Source: Megalopta genalis
Taxonomy: Eukaryota; Arthropoda; Insecta; Hymenoptera; Halictidae
Assembly (NCBI RefSeq): GCF_051020955.1
Contig: NW_027476314.1
Location: 124,001 to 188,000 of the forward strand
Direction: 5' to 3'
DNA length: 64,000 nt
The position numbers and the translations under genes were made by a program. The notes below the pieces were generated by a model. That model was not told the origin of the DNA and ran no database searches. It saw nothing but the letters and a program-made list of their open reading frames with translations. Of this stretch, positions 1-9,640 are shown piece by piece (positions within the stretch are counted from its first letter, which is position 1; each line of letters opens with the position of its first letter).

Positions 1-2720
1 GGCAGGAGAGCCCCGGGGACGCGCTCGGCGGCATGGGAACAAAGCTCCGCATGCCACCTGGCGAGCGCTAGTCCCCGGGCCTGGAGCTCGAAGCCCTCGA
101 CCGCCTCTTGCTCCGGCGGGTCCCCCCGAGCCCGGCCAGCGATGCATATGCGCCTATAGACATAGGCGCGCATCGCCGCCTGCAGCTCGAAGGGAATTTC
201 TCCCGCCAGAGCAAGCGCCGCCACGGTAGACGTGGTGCGGTACCCCCGTATGAGGCGAAGGGCCATTTGCCTCTGAAGCCGGTGCAACAACAATGTGCTG
301 CGCCGGCTTGCCCTCACGGACGGCGCCCAAATCGGGGCGCCGTATAATACCATTGACCGCACCACGCCTAGGTATAGGCGGCGCACCATATCGCCCGGTC
401 CCCCGATATTGGGCAACAGGCGGCCTAACGCGGCCGCCGCCCTCTCAACTCGGGGGACGAGGCGGCCGAAATGTGCTCCGAACCTCCAGTGGCTGTCGAG
501 GATCAGTCCGATATACTTGATCTCGGACTTCACCTCGACGCAGGCTCCTCCAACCCAGATCCACGATCTGGCCCGTGGCCGAGACCAAGGCCGTCCAAAC
601 CAGACGGCCTCGGCCTTCTCCGGGGCCACCTTCAGCCCCAGACCGTGGATCCTCGCGACGACGGCTGCCACCGCAACTTCCGCTCGTCGGATGGTCCTCT
701 CGAAGGTGTCCCCGACGGCGACCACCAATGTGTCATCTGCATAGCAGATGAGGGTGGCACCGTCGGGTAGGGAGGCCTTCAGGACTGCGTTATATCCCAG
801 GTCCCACAGGAGTGGTCCTAACACGGACCCCTGTGGGACCCCGCAGTCCACTTCCCTCCGTATCGTCCCGTACCGGCCCGGGTATTCCACCCACCTGCCC
901 CGCAGGTAGGCCCCGATTACCCGCCTCAGATAGGGAGGCACCTGGTGTTCAACCAGGGCCTCCCTAATGGCGGACCAGGGCAGGGTGTTAAACGCATTGA
1001 CGATGTCTATCGACACCGCCAAGCACACCCCGCCCCGTGCCACGGCATTGTCCGAGAGGGACTTTAGACGGTCGATTGCATCGACCGTCGATCGCCCCTC
1101 CCGGAAGCCGAACTGGCAGTCCGCCAGATCGGGGCCAACGCGGGACAGGTGCCTGGCGAGGCGGGCAGCAATGATCTTTTCAAAGATCTTGCCCACCTCG
1201 TCCAGGAGGCAAATGGGCCGGTACGCGGAGGGAGAATCCGCAGGCCTCCCATCCTTCCTTAAGAGGACCATCCGACTTCTCCTCCAGAGGTCCGGGAACA
1301 CCCCGGACCTCAGGAGCCCGGAGTAGAGGCCTCTAAGCCTCTCGCCCAGGACGCCCATGGCAAGCAGCCAGACCCGGCCGGGGATACCGTCCGGCCCCGG
1401 GGCAGTATTCTTGCCCCGGAGCCATTTGACTACCCCGGCCATTTCCTCCGGCGCGACCTCCAGATCCGGGGACCACTCGTGTCCCTCTAGCTGAGGGACG
1501 GGCCGGGACGCCTCCCCGCTGACGGGGAATAGCGCGTCCACGACCCGTCCGAGCATCCCCGGATCCAGGCTCTCCGTCAGAGGGGGCGCCCAGGGACGTA
1601 ATCGTCCCATCGCCATTTTATATGGGCGCCCCCATGGATCTCGGTTGATAGTGCCGAGAAGGTCGCGCCAGGCCTGGCTCTTTGCTTGCCTGATGGCCAG
1701 CTGCAGGGCGACCACCTTCTCCCTGTATTGCCCATACAGCTGGATAGCCAGCTCCACGTCGGAACGCCGTCGTCGACGGGCGCGGGCGTACTGGCGTCGC
1801 GCGCGAACGCACTCTGTGCGCAAATCCGCTATCGCGCGCGACCACCAGTACACCGCCTTCCTCGGGAAAACCCTGGCCCGGGGCATGGCGACGTCGCAAA
1901 TGGACGTCATTGCGCCCCGGAACCATTGGGCCTCCCTTGTCCCGTCGACTGGCCCGGCCGGTGTTGCTGGCCAGGCCACGACGTGGGCTGCCGCCATCAG
2001 GGCGTCCTGGTCGAGGCGCTTTAGCGCCCACCGCGGCTGAGGCGATCCCTCATCAGCGGGGCGACGTCGGGGCGTCGATGGGGCGGCGGAGAGGCCGAGA
2101 ACAATGTACCTGTGGTCAGACAGTGTCTCGACCTCCTCCGCCACCCTCCACCCCGTAATACGGCGCGCGGCGGGGGGCGTTGCCCATGAAAGGTCAACGA
2201 TGGACCCCCCATTATGCCGCACGCACGTATGGACCGAGCCCGTGTTTAAAAGACGGAGCTCGAGTCCCGCCGCCCAGTCAAGCACCTCCCGGCCCCTCGG
2301 GTTCGTCCTGGGGGAACCCCAAGCCGGCGACTTGGCGTTGAAGTCCCCCAGGACCAGCACCGGACGGGGCTGGCAGCGGGAGACGCATCTCCCCACCCCG
2401 TCCAGATACTGCACAAACTCCTCGAGGGACCACCTTGGAGGTGCATAGATCGCCACAACCGCGGTGCCGCCCCAGTCAACGGCCAGGTATCCCCGACCGC
2501 GCTCGATAACGGAGCACGCCGGGGACCCCGGCCGGCCTACCCATATTATAACGGCGGAGCCGCCCAGGTCCCCCATCCAATGTGGATGATCGGGAATCCT
2601 GTACGGCTCCGCCGCTACGGCCAACCCGGCACCCCGCTCGGCCAGGAATTGCACCAGGAGGTCCTGTGCCCTGGCCGAGCGGTTCAGGTTGGCCTGTATT
2701 ATAGGGCCCTTGGGCCCCAT
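1..2720 (-). CDS. Retrotransposon ORF2: endonuclease and reverse transcriptase (partial)
   Basis: Open from ATG at 2720 to the left edge, at least 906 codons without a stop. The first ~220 residues form an APE-like endonuclease: an N-terminal QANLNRS segment, AAEPYR near residue 40, LGDFNAKSPAW with its Asp at residue 126, and LSDHRYI with its Asp at residue 202. The reverse transcriptase follows, with YRPICLLDE, FGFREGRST, SIDIVNAFNT, GVPQGSVLGP and the catalytic YADD at residues 660-663. A thumb-like region then gives VLYGAPIWAP and YRTTSTVAALALAG, typical of R1/jockey enzymes. The endonuclease nicks the target and the RT copies the RNA there (family knowledge). The expected C-terminal CCHC finger lies off the left edge. 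The related copy at 8807-9245 shows what that part looks like. Confidence 0.92.
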   Translation of the reverse strand, partial: MGPKGPIIQANLNRSARAQDLLVQFLAERGAGLAVAAEPYRIPDHPHWMGDLGGSAVIIWVGRPGSPACSVIERGRGYLAVDWGGTAVVAIYAPPRWSLEEFVQYLDGVGRCVSRCQPRPVLVLGDFNAKSPAWGSPRTNPRGREVLDWAAGLELRLLNTGSVHTCVRHNGGSIVDLSWATPPAARRITGWRVAEEVETLSDHRYIVLGLSAAPSTPRRRPADEGSPQPRWALKRLDQDALMAAAHVVAWPATPAGPVDGTREAQWFRGAMTSICDVAMPRARVFPRKAVYWWSRAIADLRTECVRARRQYARARRRRRSDVELAIQLYGQYREKVVALQLAIRQAKSQAWRDLLGTINRDPWGRPYKMAMGRLRPWAPPLTESLDPGMLGRVVDALFPVSGEASRPVPQLEGHEWSPDLEVAPEEMAGVVKWLRGKNTAPGPDGIPGRVWLLAMGVLGERLRGLYSGLLRSGVFPDLWRRSRMVLLRKDGRPADSPSAYRPICLLDEVGKIFEKIIAARLARHLSRVGPDLADCQFGFREGRSTVDAIDRLKSLSDNAVARGGVCLAVSIDIVNAFNTLPWSAIREALVEHQVPPYLRRVIGAYLRGRWVEYPGRYGTIRREVDCGVPQGSVLGPLLWDLGYNAVLKASLPDGATLICYADDTLVVAVGDTFERTIRRAEVAVAAVVARIHGLGLKVAPEKAEAVWFGRPWSRPRARSWIWVGGACVEVKSEIKYIGLILDSHWRFGAHFGRLVPRVERAAAALGRLLPNIGGPGDMVRRLYLGVVRSMVLYGAPIWAPSVRASRRSTLLLHRLQRQMALRLIRGYRTTSTVAALALAGEIPFELQAAMRAYVYRRICIAGRARGDPPEQEAVEGFELQARGLALARWHAELCSHAAERVPGALL

Positions 2721-2722
2721 TA
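2718..2722 (-). promoter_or_regulatory. TAATG overlapping stop-start between ORF1 and ORF2
   Basis: On the minus strand the ORF1 stop TAA (2722-2720) shares its last A with the ORF2 start ATG (2720-2718). The same UAAUG arrangement is known from the R1-clade element SART1, where it supports translational coupling of the two proteins. Coupling here is inferred from that precedent. Confidence 0.85.
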
Positions 2723-4840
2723 CGGGCAGGCCTCCACCTCCATCGCCGCCGCGGGCGCGACGGTGGCACCTTTGGGTGCCACCTTTGGCTTAGTAGCCAC
2801 GGTGGCCGTCGCCTTGACCACCGCGGATTTTCTCCCCCTGCTGCCCCTGCCGCGTTTCGCGCTGGCGGGGCACGCCCGGCTACCGAGGCGGTGGCCGGCC
2901 GGCTTGCCCGCTCCCGCACAGAGCGGGCAGTTGGGCTTCGCCGTACAGCCGGCCACCTTGTGGTCCCGACTGCCGCACCCAAAGCAGCAGTCGGAACGAT
3001 CCTCGGCCGCAGTGCATCGCTGAGTTGTGTGGCCTAGGCCAAGGCAGCGATAGCACTGCAGGGGCCGGGCGCTGAGGGCCTCCACCGTCGCCCGGGTCCA
3101 GCCGACCGTGAGCTTGCCCGCGACCGCAACTTTACGCGCGGCCGCAGCAGGGCACTGGACCCAGAGGGTGCCCAAACCGGAGGGGGAAGACCGGATTTCG
3201 CCGGTCTTAACCTCCCCCCGGTCGCACCCTCCCACATGGGCGACGGCCACGGCAACCTCCTCCGGCGTGGTCGAGTCGACCAGGCCGCGCACCCTTAGAT
3301 CGGCCTTCTTAATTGGGCGCGCGACCTTCACGCCGGTTCCCGCCAGCGCGTCCGCCATCTTCGCAGCTAGGGCAGTGGCCTTAGCTGCCCCATCAGCCCC
3401 GGGGACCTCCAAAATGATTCCCCCCGTCACCGCTCTCCTGGGCTTTAACGAGGCGATGCCAATCTCTGCCAGGTCAACCTTCGACCTGGCAGTGGCCATC
3501 GCCTCGGCGTACGTCATCGCCCCGCCGGCCGGTACCGTTATCGTAACGGCAGCCGTGCGGGGCGGACGCGGCGGCAGGGGAGCCCTCTTCGGGGCAGCCG
3601 GTGCCACCCGTTTCGCCGCCCTCCCGGCCGAAGAGGCCTTGGCAGCCGCCGCAGGTTTAGCTGCGGCAGCCGCCTTTTTGGCCCTTCGGCCAACTACCCT
3701 CGACCACAGCTCAGTAGGAGGTGTGGTGGAGGGCGGCACAGCAGCAGAGGCAGCCCTCTGCTGTGGGGGCTGCATCTGCGCCGCCTTAGCGGACGCAGCC
3801 CCTCCTCCACTGCCACCCTTTCTCCCCCCTTTCTTGCCTATCGACGGGCTGGAGGCGGGCGGCACGGGCGGCACCGACCGCGGATCCTGCATCCGCGGGA
3901 TCAGCTCCCTCCTGAACGATGCCAGCTTGGCATCGATCAGGGAGCCGATCTGTTGCAGCAAGTTTGCCGGCGCCGCTGCGGACGCCGGCAAGGGCTTCCC
4001 TCGCCCAGGGCGTTGGGGCCCTCGGGCGCCGGCGCCAACCAGCGGCCCCGTGCCCCCCTCAGGAGCCGGCGGCGGAGGCATCTCGGCTGCTGCCGGCTTC
4101 GCCTCCACCGCCTGACGGAGTCGGGCCACCTCGGTCCGCAACTCCGCCATCTGCTCTCTGAGGAGAGCGTTCTCTGCTTCCAACAGCCGGGTGGCGTCGG
4201 AAGCTGACCTCATGGTCAGCTCCGCAACGCCCGTCCGGCTGTTCAGGGCCGCCGCCTGCAGGACCCGCACCGTGGCCGGCCGCAACTCCCTTGTTGCGCT
4301 GGAGATCCTGGCCACTTCGGCCAGGCTCTCCATTATTGACGCCGCAACGTCTCGCGTCGGACGACTGCGAAGATTCGCGGCGACCTCCACCTCGTCCGGA
4401 AGTGGGTCGACCGATCTCCCGGGCTGCGGCCCCGGGGCCACCGGGTCGAAGATCGCCGCGATGAGGCCCTTGTTGGCCTCCGTCAACTTACGTTTGGCCT
4501 CATAGAGGCCAACGTACTGTCCAGTAGTTGGCGGCCTTCCCCGCTTCCTCCCTGTTGAGGAGCCAGGGGCGCTCTGCGAAGAGCGGTGAGAGGAGACCGA
4601 GTGGTCGGACTCCTCTCCCGCATCGCATTCGCCAAGGTCCAAAGCGGACCTCTCTCTGCCGCGTGTTGCGGGAAGTTCCCGCAACACCGACCCATCCATG
4701 CGCTCGAGGCGCACGCTAGCTACGCGCGCCTCCTCCTCCCTCTCGTTTCCCCCCTCCCCGGTTTTTTTATTTTGTGAACTATCCATGATAAATCCCACGA
4801 GTGTGGTCGGAAAGGAGGTCACCCCGGGTAGAGCCGCCAT
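2720..4840 (-). CDS. Retrotransposon ORF1: gag-like nucleic-acid-binding protein
   Basis: A 706-residue open frame. Residues ~1-110 are charged and low complexity, with a basic RKRGRPP patch that could be an AT-hook or nuclear signal. A short leucine-rich coiled coil (LLEAENALLREQMAELRTEV) sits near residues 225-245, then a long Ala/Pro/Lys-rich stretch. A globular part at ~440-590 resembles the RRM-like middle domain of R1-clade ORF1 proteins. Three zinc knuckles occupy residues 596-657: CYRCLGLGHTTQRC, CFGCGSRDHKVAGC, and a longer CPLC...H...C. The protein is expected to package element RNA in ribonucleoprotein particles. The ATG at 4840 gives the longest frame. A second ATG 18 codons in (MDSSQNKK) could be the true start. 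The stop TAA overlaps the ORF2 ATG. Confidence 0.9.
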   Translation of the reverse strand: MAALPGVTSFPTTLVGFIMDSSQNKKTGEGGNEREEEARVASVRLERMDGSVLRELPATRGRERSALDLGECDAGEESDHSVSSHRSSQSAPGSSTGRKRGRPPTTGQYVGLYEAKRKLTEANKGLIAAIFDPVAPGPQPGRSVDPLPDEVEVAANLRSRPTRDVAASIMESLAEVARISSATRELRPATVRVLQAAALNSRTGVAELTMRSASDATRLLEAENALLREQMAELRTEVARLRQAVEAKPAAAEMPPPPAPEGGTGPLVGAGARGPQRPGRGKPLPASAAAPANLLQQIGSLIDAKLASFRRELIPRMQDPRSVPPVPPASSPSIGKKGGRKGGSGGGAASAKAAQMQPPQQRAASAAVPPSTTPPTELWSRVVGRRAKKAAAAAKPAAAAKASSAGRAAKRVAPAAPKRAPLPPRPPRTAAVTITVPAGGAMTYAEAMATARSKVDLAEIGIASLKPRRAVTGGIILEVPGADGAAKATALAAKMADALAGTGVKVARPIKKADLRVRGLVDSTTPEEVAVAVAHVGGCDRGEVKTGEIRSSPSGLGTLWVQCPAAAARKVAVAGKLTVGWTRATVEALSARPLQCYRCLGLGHTTQRCTAAEDRSDCCFGCGSRDHKVAGCTAKPNCPLCAGAGKPAGHRLGSRACPASAKRGRGSRGRKSAVVKATATVATKPKVAPKGATVAPAAAMEVEACP

Positions 4841-5215
4841 ACCCGGGAAAGGCTAATACGCCCGGGGGATCGCCAGGTACCCCGGGGTTGTCCGCTAACG
4901 ATTGGTGCACCCACCAACCATAGCTGGCGCTGACTCCAGCTACGCCCTCTTCACCGCGCAACGCTGCTTGGGGCTAGGGATTTTTTAGAGAGGTTGTCAT
5001 CCTCGCGGTCCAGCCGGCTAAGGCAAGACCCCCGTTCCTGTAAAACATGACCACAGGTTTACGGTATGTGTCCGACTTTAGTTGGCCCCTCACCTCAAGC
5101 CACTCCGGCTAGGTAGGACCTGCCAGGGAATAAAATCCCCGCCGGCACAGCCTTGAGGATCATTGGGGCACGAAGCCCCCCCACCACGACAAGGTAGCGG
5201 ACACGGGGGGGTTAT
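4841..5215 (-). other. 5' leader of the R1-clade element
   Basis: GC-rich, with no long ORF in the sense direction, between the ORF1 start and the abrupt change to AT-rich repeats. It begins (minus strand) with a run of C next to GTGTCCGC. It should contain the internal promoter typical of such elements, but I recognise no defined box. Confidence 0.6.
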
Positions 5216-5530
5216 TCATATTTACATGGTGATTTCTATTCACATTTATTCATATTTGTGATATTTATATTCACACTTACATATTAATTAATATTCACGT
5301 TTATTCATATTTGTGATATTTATGTTCATATTTACATATTAATTAATATTCACGTTTATTCATATTTGTGATATTTATGTTCATATTTACATATTAATTA
5401 ATATTCACGTTTATTCATATTTGTGATATTTATATTCATATTTACATATTAAATCCGATTCGCATTTGTTCATATTTGTGATATTTATATACATATTTAC
5501 ATATTTAATTCCTATTCATATTTATTCATA
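5213..5530. repeat. 55-bp AT-rich tandem repeat
   Basis: About five to six copies. The landmark AATTAATATT recurs at 5286, 5341 and 5396, an exact 55-base period. The inner copies are nearly identical and the outer ones diverged. The array begins directly at the 5' end of the retrotransposon, so the element may have inserted into it. Confidence 0.9.
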
Positions 5531-6235
5531 TTTGCAATATGTGCTTCAAGCAAGAAGTTCATTCGAATTTCACGAAGAAATATTTTAGTAATTTCAATAA
5601 TCGTCCCCCATTTTCCGAATTTAATTTCTGACAAAAAGTCAGTCTAATGAAAACATTGATTGAATGGAAAGAAATACATTTTACAACATTATCAGTGAAA
5701 CAGTGAAACTATTTCATTTAAACAAGAATGAATAAATAATTGTTTCATTAGACGTCTCATTAACAACCACAACTATTCAATTCTCCAATGTGAAAGTTTT
5801 CCATTAAGTTGAAATTGTAACAAACATTTTTATTATTCTCACTCATCCAATTTTAACACGTTGTTGATTGTGGGTTGCAGATAGAATTTCAATTCCATTT
5901 TCGACGACACCCGGAACAAATGAAATAAAACGAACGAGTACGTGCGGTAAAAATAAATGTTCAGCAAACCTTGTCGCGTACAATATAATGACCGTTTCCT
6001 AATTTATTTAAATTAATTGCAAAACTTCACTCGTACACAGGTCTGTTTCAATGTATTCTTTCGCTTCTGACGGTTTTCGATTTCTCAAATGTCTTCTTAA
6101 TTCCGTAAAATTCTTAGTTTCTTAATAAAAATTAAATTAGAATATTTCAGACACTCGTAAAGAGAAAGCTAAGTGCAGTCTTCCGACAAAAAGAATAACG
6201 AAGCAAAACGATTCGGATAAGTAGAGAAAGTCCAA
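5531..6235. other. AT-rich spacer, nothing recognised
   Basis: No ORF of note, no repeat structure and no RNA gene seen. Confidence 0.6.
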
Positions 6236-6600
6236 GTGTATTGTTGCTGCCAAGTGGCCAGGATTTATGGCAGGGACCATGTGCTTGGGTATCCCGACGG
6301 TATGGGTCTGTCTTTGGCCGTTCCGGGGCACGTGCGACCCCGTCATAACGTCTCCTGGTCCTTGATTACGGTCCAGTCAATTACGGTTGGGTCTCGCACT
6401 GTTTGGGCACGTAGGCCCATCAGCGCGGGATGTTTAGCAGGTGTTAGTTTGCCATTCTCCCTGCTAACTCCCGGCCCACCGCTTTGGGGCAATCTCAATG
6501 GATCTGTGATTGCAGTGATTGGGCCGTAATTCCTTGCCGCCCACCCTAGGTCAAGAAGAGTAGGGAGGACCGAGGTAATATTAGGGATGACCCCGTTCCT
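6236..6600. other. GC-richer block of unknown origin
   Basis: Composition changes sharply from the flanks. Short open frames exist on both strands but none resembles a known protein. It may be a non-coding tail of a retroelement; this is a guess from composition. Confidence 0.35.
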
Positions 6601-6770
6601 CTAACGAGAGACATTCGTGAGACCACAAGGGACTCACTGGACACGAAACCACAAGGGACTCGGGAGATACACGAGAGTCAGGAGAGACCACAAGAGACTC
6701 TAGAGACATCGTGAGAGATACGCGAGACCATAAGGGACTCACGAGATACCTAAGAGACTTTGTAATCGGA
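6600..6770. repeat. Degenerate short repeat around GACCACAAGGGACTC
   Basis: The motif GAGACCACAAGGGACTC or a close variant appears four times (near 6619, 6645, 6684 and 6723), separated by GAGATAC-like spacers. Spacing is irregular. Confidence 0.6.
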
Positions 6771-6872
6771 CGGCACACCACGTACAAAATTCTACAGAGC
6801 TCGAAGTTCACAAGGAGCACCAACGAGCATTTTAACATGTATTGTACTTAAATCTCGGGGAACTTGTTAGCA

Positions 6873-6894
6873 AAGAACCGCTTATGGACTTTTC

Positions 6895-6964
<70 letters not shown>

Positions 6965-6990
6965 ACATGAAAAGTCCATAAGCGGTTCTT
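6873..6990. repeat. 118-bp palindrome: perfect 28-bp arms around an AT dinucleotide run
   Basis: Left arm 6873-6900 starts AAGAACCGCTTATGGACTTT. Right arm 6963-6990 is its exact reverse complement. The centre is about 60 bases of (AT)n, itself self-complementary, so almost the whole 118 bases could fold into one hairpin or cruciform. Confidence 0.95.
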
Positions 6991-7804
6991 ATTACTTACA
7001 ATAGATGCAACAAATTTTTATTTTGTATAAAGTAAGTTTCCTTTCTTTACGAATTTATTTATAGGTTCCTGTGTCTTTCTAAATTTCTAGTATGCTTGTG
7101 AAAAAATTTATTTACGTCCTTCAAATGACGTCGAAGATGACAGAACGTTCATATAACGTTCAATAGTTGCTTTTTCTTATTTCAATAAAATTGGATTTAC
7201 AACACAAATGAGACACCGTGCAATACTTCACGATAGCAGCAAGAAGGACTGTAGCTTAATAAGTCCCATTAATAATACGGCGACAGGGAATGGTGCAATG
7301 CGTATTTGGATCCATTCGGAGTCCGAAAAAGCTGCTGAAGTAAATGGTGTAGGAATGAATAATTTCTTCGAGAAACATATGGCACGTCTTTCCATCTTCA
7401 CGTCGGCGACTTGCGAATGCTAATTAAGCGGATAAGAGTTTTTCCTCCAACAACAGATTTATTGGAAACGTGAAAATAACTTCCCCAGTCATTCGTTACA
7501 GTGGATGTTCGGACACTTTTTAATACGGAGAAAATGTAATGACATTGAATCGTGAAGAGGCTCAATTTAGCAGACAATCGCCGAAACAATATTTACATAA
7601 ATTAAAATTGGTTGAAATGGTAAAGAGAAATTTAAAACAGAAACCATACTTTTTAACTTTTTTATTTGAGTGATTAAATTATGTATAACATGTCATAAAA
7701 GGAATCCAATTGTTATTTCAATCTATTGTTCAACTCTATAAAGAAATAATTGTACCGTACGAAGAAATAATTGCGTAATTATGAAGAAATGATTGCGCAT
7801 GAGG
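6991..7804. other. AT-rich spacer, nothing recognised
   Basis: Short chance ORFs only; no repeat or RNA gene seen. Confidence 0.6.
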
Positions 7805-7806
7805 TA

Positions 7807-8071
7807 CAGTAAATTCTCCCCAATTGTCCCTCAGCTTCGAAATGAAAATGGACAATTTAGGAAGATGAGATACGATTATTCGAGCCTCGTGGCTCGTTTT
7901 TATAGTAAACAATTGTAAAAACAAGCCACAAGATCATTTATTAATCGTGTTTAATAATCGTAATAATCGAAATTAATAATCGTAATAATTATCGTATTTA
8001 ATAATCATATCTCCTCTCCCAAATTGCCCATTTTTGTGCACAATCTGAGCGTCAATTAGGTAGAATTTACT
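7807..8071. mobile_element. Foldback MITE, copy 1
   Basis: The ends are inverted: CAGTAAATTCTCCC on the left and the complement of TAGTAAATTCTACC on the right. The inner arms also pair (AATGGACAATTTAGGA with TCCCAAATTGCCCATT). A second copy lies at 32944-33161 and shares the ends and the internal CGATTATTCGAGCCTCGTGG segment. There is no coding capacity, so movement would need a transposase supplied elsewhere. Confidence 0.8.
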
Positions 8072-8089
8072 ACAGTTTCGACTAATAAA

Positions 8090-8310
8090 TGTACCATCCT
8101 ATATTCCACGGTCGGCTGGAGGTGGAAATTTCCACGGTGGCCTGTATCCTCGGAGCGAGGGTGGTGCGAGAAGGGGCTGGGCGAAGGGGACGAAGAAGGA
8201 GGACGCGAAAAGCGATGGGGAAACGTGGCGTCGAACGGGAGGACCGAGGAATGGTCGAAGAAGAGGGGCGAGCGAGATCGCGAGGGTGGGAGATGCGGAA
8301 GGAAGATAAA
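8090..8310. other. Purine-rich GC block left of the R1-type fragment
   Basis: G/A-rich on the plus strand with a 94-codon open frame of very biased content (Arg, Gly, Glu). This is probably compositional, not coding. It may be the former continuation of the block at 9246-9590 before the retroelement inserted. Confidence 0.35.
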
Positions 8311-8313
8311 AGA

Positions 8314-9267
8314 AAGACTTACTCCTGCTTGCCAGACACCCCCGCCCCGCCCGGGGTAGCGGAGCGGGGGTAGTGCGAGGTTTGACCCGCTAAAACCACC
8401 ACGGCGACCTAGGGACGCTGTGTTTGTCGCTGGCGGATTACGGGGGAGCCACGGGAACTCTTGTAGAACACAACCGCGGCTCCTCCTCGCCTAGCCGGCC
8501 ACCAGGATGGAAAAGCTGTAGCCGGTCGCATCCCGAGGGGAGATGAATCCTCCCCCCTTGAATCTTCTTGATTCGGCGGTGCGAGGGGCCGCACCCCGCA
8601 CCGCCGCGTCACGACGGCCGCACAAAGATGTTCCCAGGGCCCCCGCCCTGGACACGGTGGCTGCCGCGGGGGGGGGGGGGCGACGAGTCACCTCAAAGAA
8701 GAGGCGAGTCGTCATCCCCCACTCCCAACAGGAGAGGACCTCTTCTATTGGCGGGCGGCGGGCACTAAGTCTAGCAAGAGCTGGTTCACCCGCCGCCCGC
8801 CTACCCTCAGCTGCTCGGGGGCTCGAGGCGTGGGCGCACACGCAGCACCCGAGCTAGTCGGTCCCGCTCACGACCTCGCCCGGCAGCCTCCTTCTGCAGC
8901 ATTACCTGTTCGCAGAAGGAGATTGCTGCCGCCCATTTTCTAGGGCTCTCCAGCATGGCCCCCAACTAAGCTGGAGAGAGCGAGGTCGTGGCCGACTTCC
9001 CGTTTTAGGACTCGGCGCAGCGCTGAAAAGGTGGGGCATTCCTACAGCGTATGCTGCGCCGAGTCCTCCTCCGCACCACAGCGGTGGCACACCGTCGTCG
9101 CTTCCCGACCGATGCGACACAAATAAACACCGAAGCTGCCATGCCCGGTGAATACCTGCGTCGCCCGGTAGGTGAGCCTGCCATTACGCCTCTCCCGCCA
9201 CGAGGTGAAGTGTGGCAGGAGAGCCCCGGCGACCCGCTCGCCGGCGTAAAGACTTACCCTTGCCAGA
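8314..9267 (-). mobile_element. 5'-truncated R1-type retrotransposon copy with its flanking target repeats
   Basis: The inserted part runs about 8337-9245 and holds the ORF2 C-terminal end plus a GC-rich 3' UTR. Positions 9213-9246 match window positions 1-34 with about five mismatches, so this belongs to the same or a sister family of the element at 1-5215, starting where that one leaves the window. Similar ~20-bp sequences lie on both sides: CTGGCAAG followed by GTAAGTCTTT on the minus strand, at 9247-9267 and 8314-8336, with a few extra bases between the two parts in the left copy. They look like a target-site duplication. A 13-base G run sits at 8670-8682. Confidence 0.75.
8807..9245 (-). 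pseudogene. ORF2 C-terminal remnant with zinc finger, broken
   Basis: Reading right to left, the frame gives ERVAGALLP, TYRATQVFTGHGSFG and a CHRCGAEEDSAQH finger, typical of the C-terminal region of R1-clade ORF2 after the RT. A TAG at 9042-9044 interrupts the frame inside the finger, where a Trp codon is likely. An extra G in the G-run near 8960 then shifts the frame. Beyond it the sequence continues in a second frame to a TGA at 8807-8809. The copy is therefore dead. It supplies the finger that is missing from the left-edge copy. Confidence 0.8.
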
Positions 9268-9640
9268 GCGACAGCTGGGAAGCTGTCACAGGCGAGTTCC
9301 ACTTCCTCGCCCGTGTTTCCATGACGTTGACTCGAGAGGTTCCTCGCTGCCGTCAGTGTGTTCATCCCCATCCCGTCACCGACGAAGAGGACGTCGCCCC
9401 GCGCCACGCCGCACGGCGGCGTCGTCCCGCTGACGCTCGAACTCGCCGCCGACACGCGAATACGTGCCTCGATCGCGTGTGTCGCAGCCTCATACCAGAC
9501 CTCCCGCTCAGCGAACAGACATTTTTCTCCATTCAGGGAATGATGTGTATCGTAATCCCCTCTCCCCTCGCGAGCCTCGAACCCATCTTAATTGAATCTA
9601 TAGTCCGGGCGCGCTCGACCGAGCTATGAATCTACGTGGA
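9246..9640 (-). other. GC-rich open block right of the fragment; possible host exon
   Basis: On the minus strand a frame stays open from about 9590 down into the retroelement, roughly 110 codons outside it. No domain is recognised and high GC alone could keep it open. Its left end reads CAAGGGTAAGTCTTT, which resembles a 5' splice donor. Confidence 0.2.

Larger units (their letters stand above)
1..5215 (-). mobile_element. R1-clade non-LTR retrotransposon (SART/TRAS-like), 3' end outside the window
   Basis: A non-LTR retrotransposon read right to left. A leader of about 375 bases is followed by ORF1 (4840 to 2720) and ORF2 (2720 to beyond position 1). Both frames are open over everything visible, which suggests a young copy. 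Two coding frames, triple zinc knuckles at the ORF1 end, an apurinic-type endonuclease before the reverse transcriptase, and the TAATG junction all fit the R1 clade. The GC-rich body ends sharply near 5205-5215, where a run of G meets AT-rich 55-bp tandem repeats. The C-terminal end of ORF2, the 3' UTR and the left target site lie outside the window, so target specificity cannot be tested. Clade assignment comes from domain layout, not from a tree. Confidence 0.9.

Noticed and set aside
3108..4115. 335-codon plus-strand frame
   Set aside because: Antisense shadow of ORF1 in GC-rich, Ala/Pro-rich sequence. The sense frame has the zinc knuckles.
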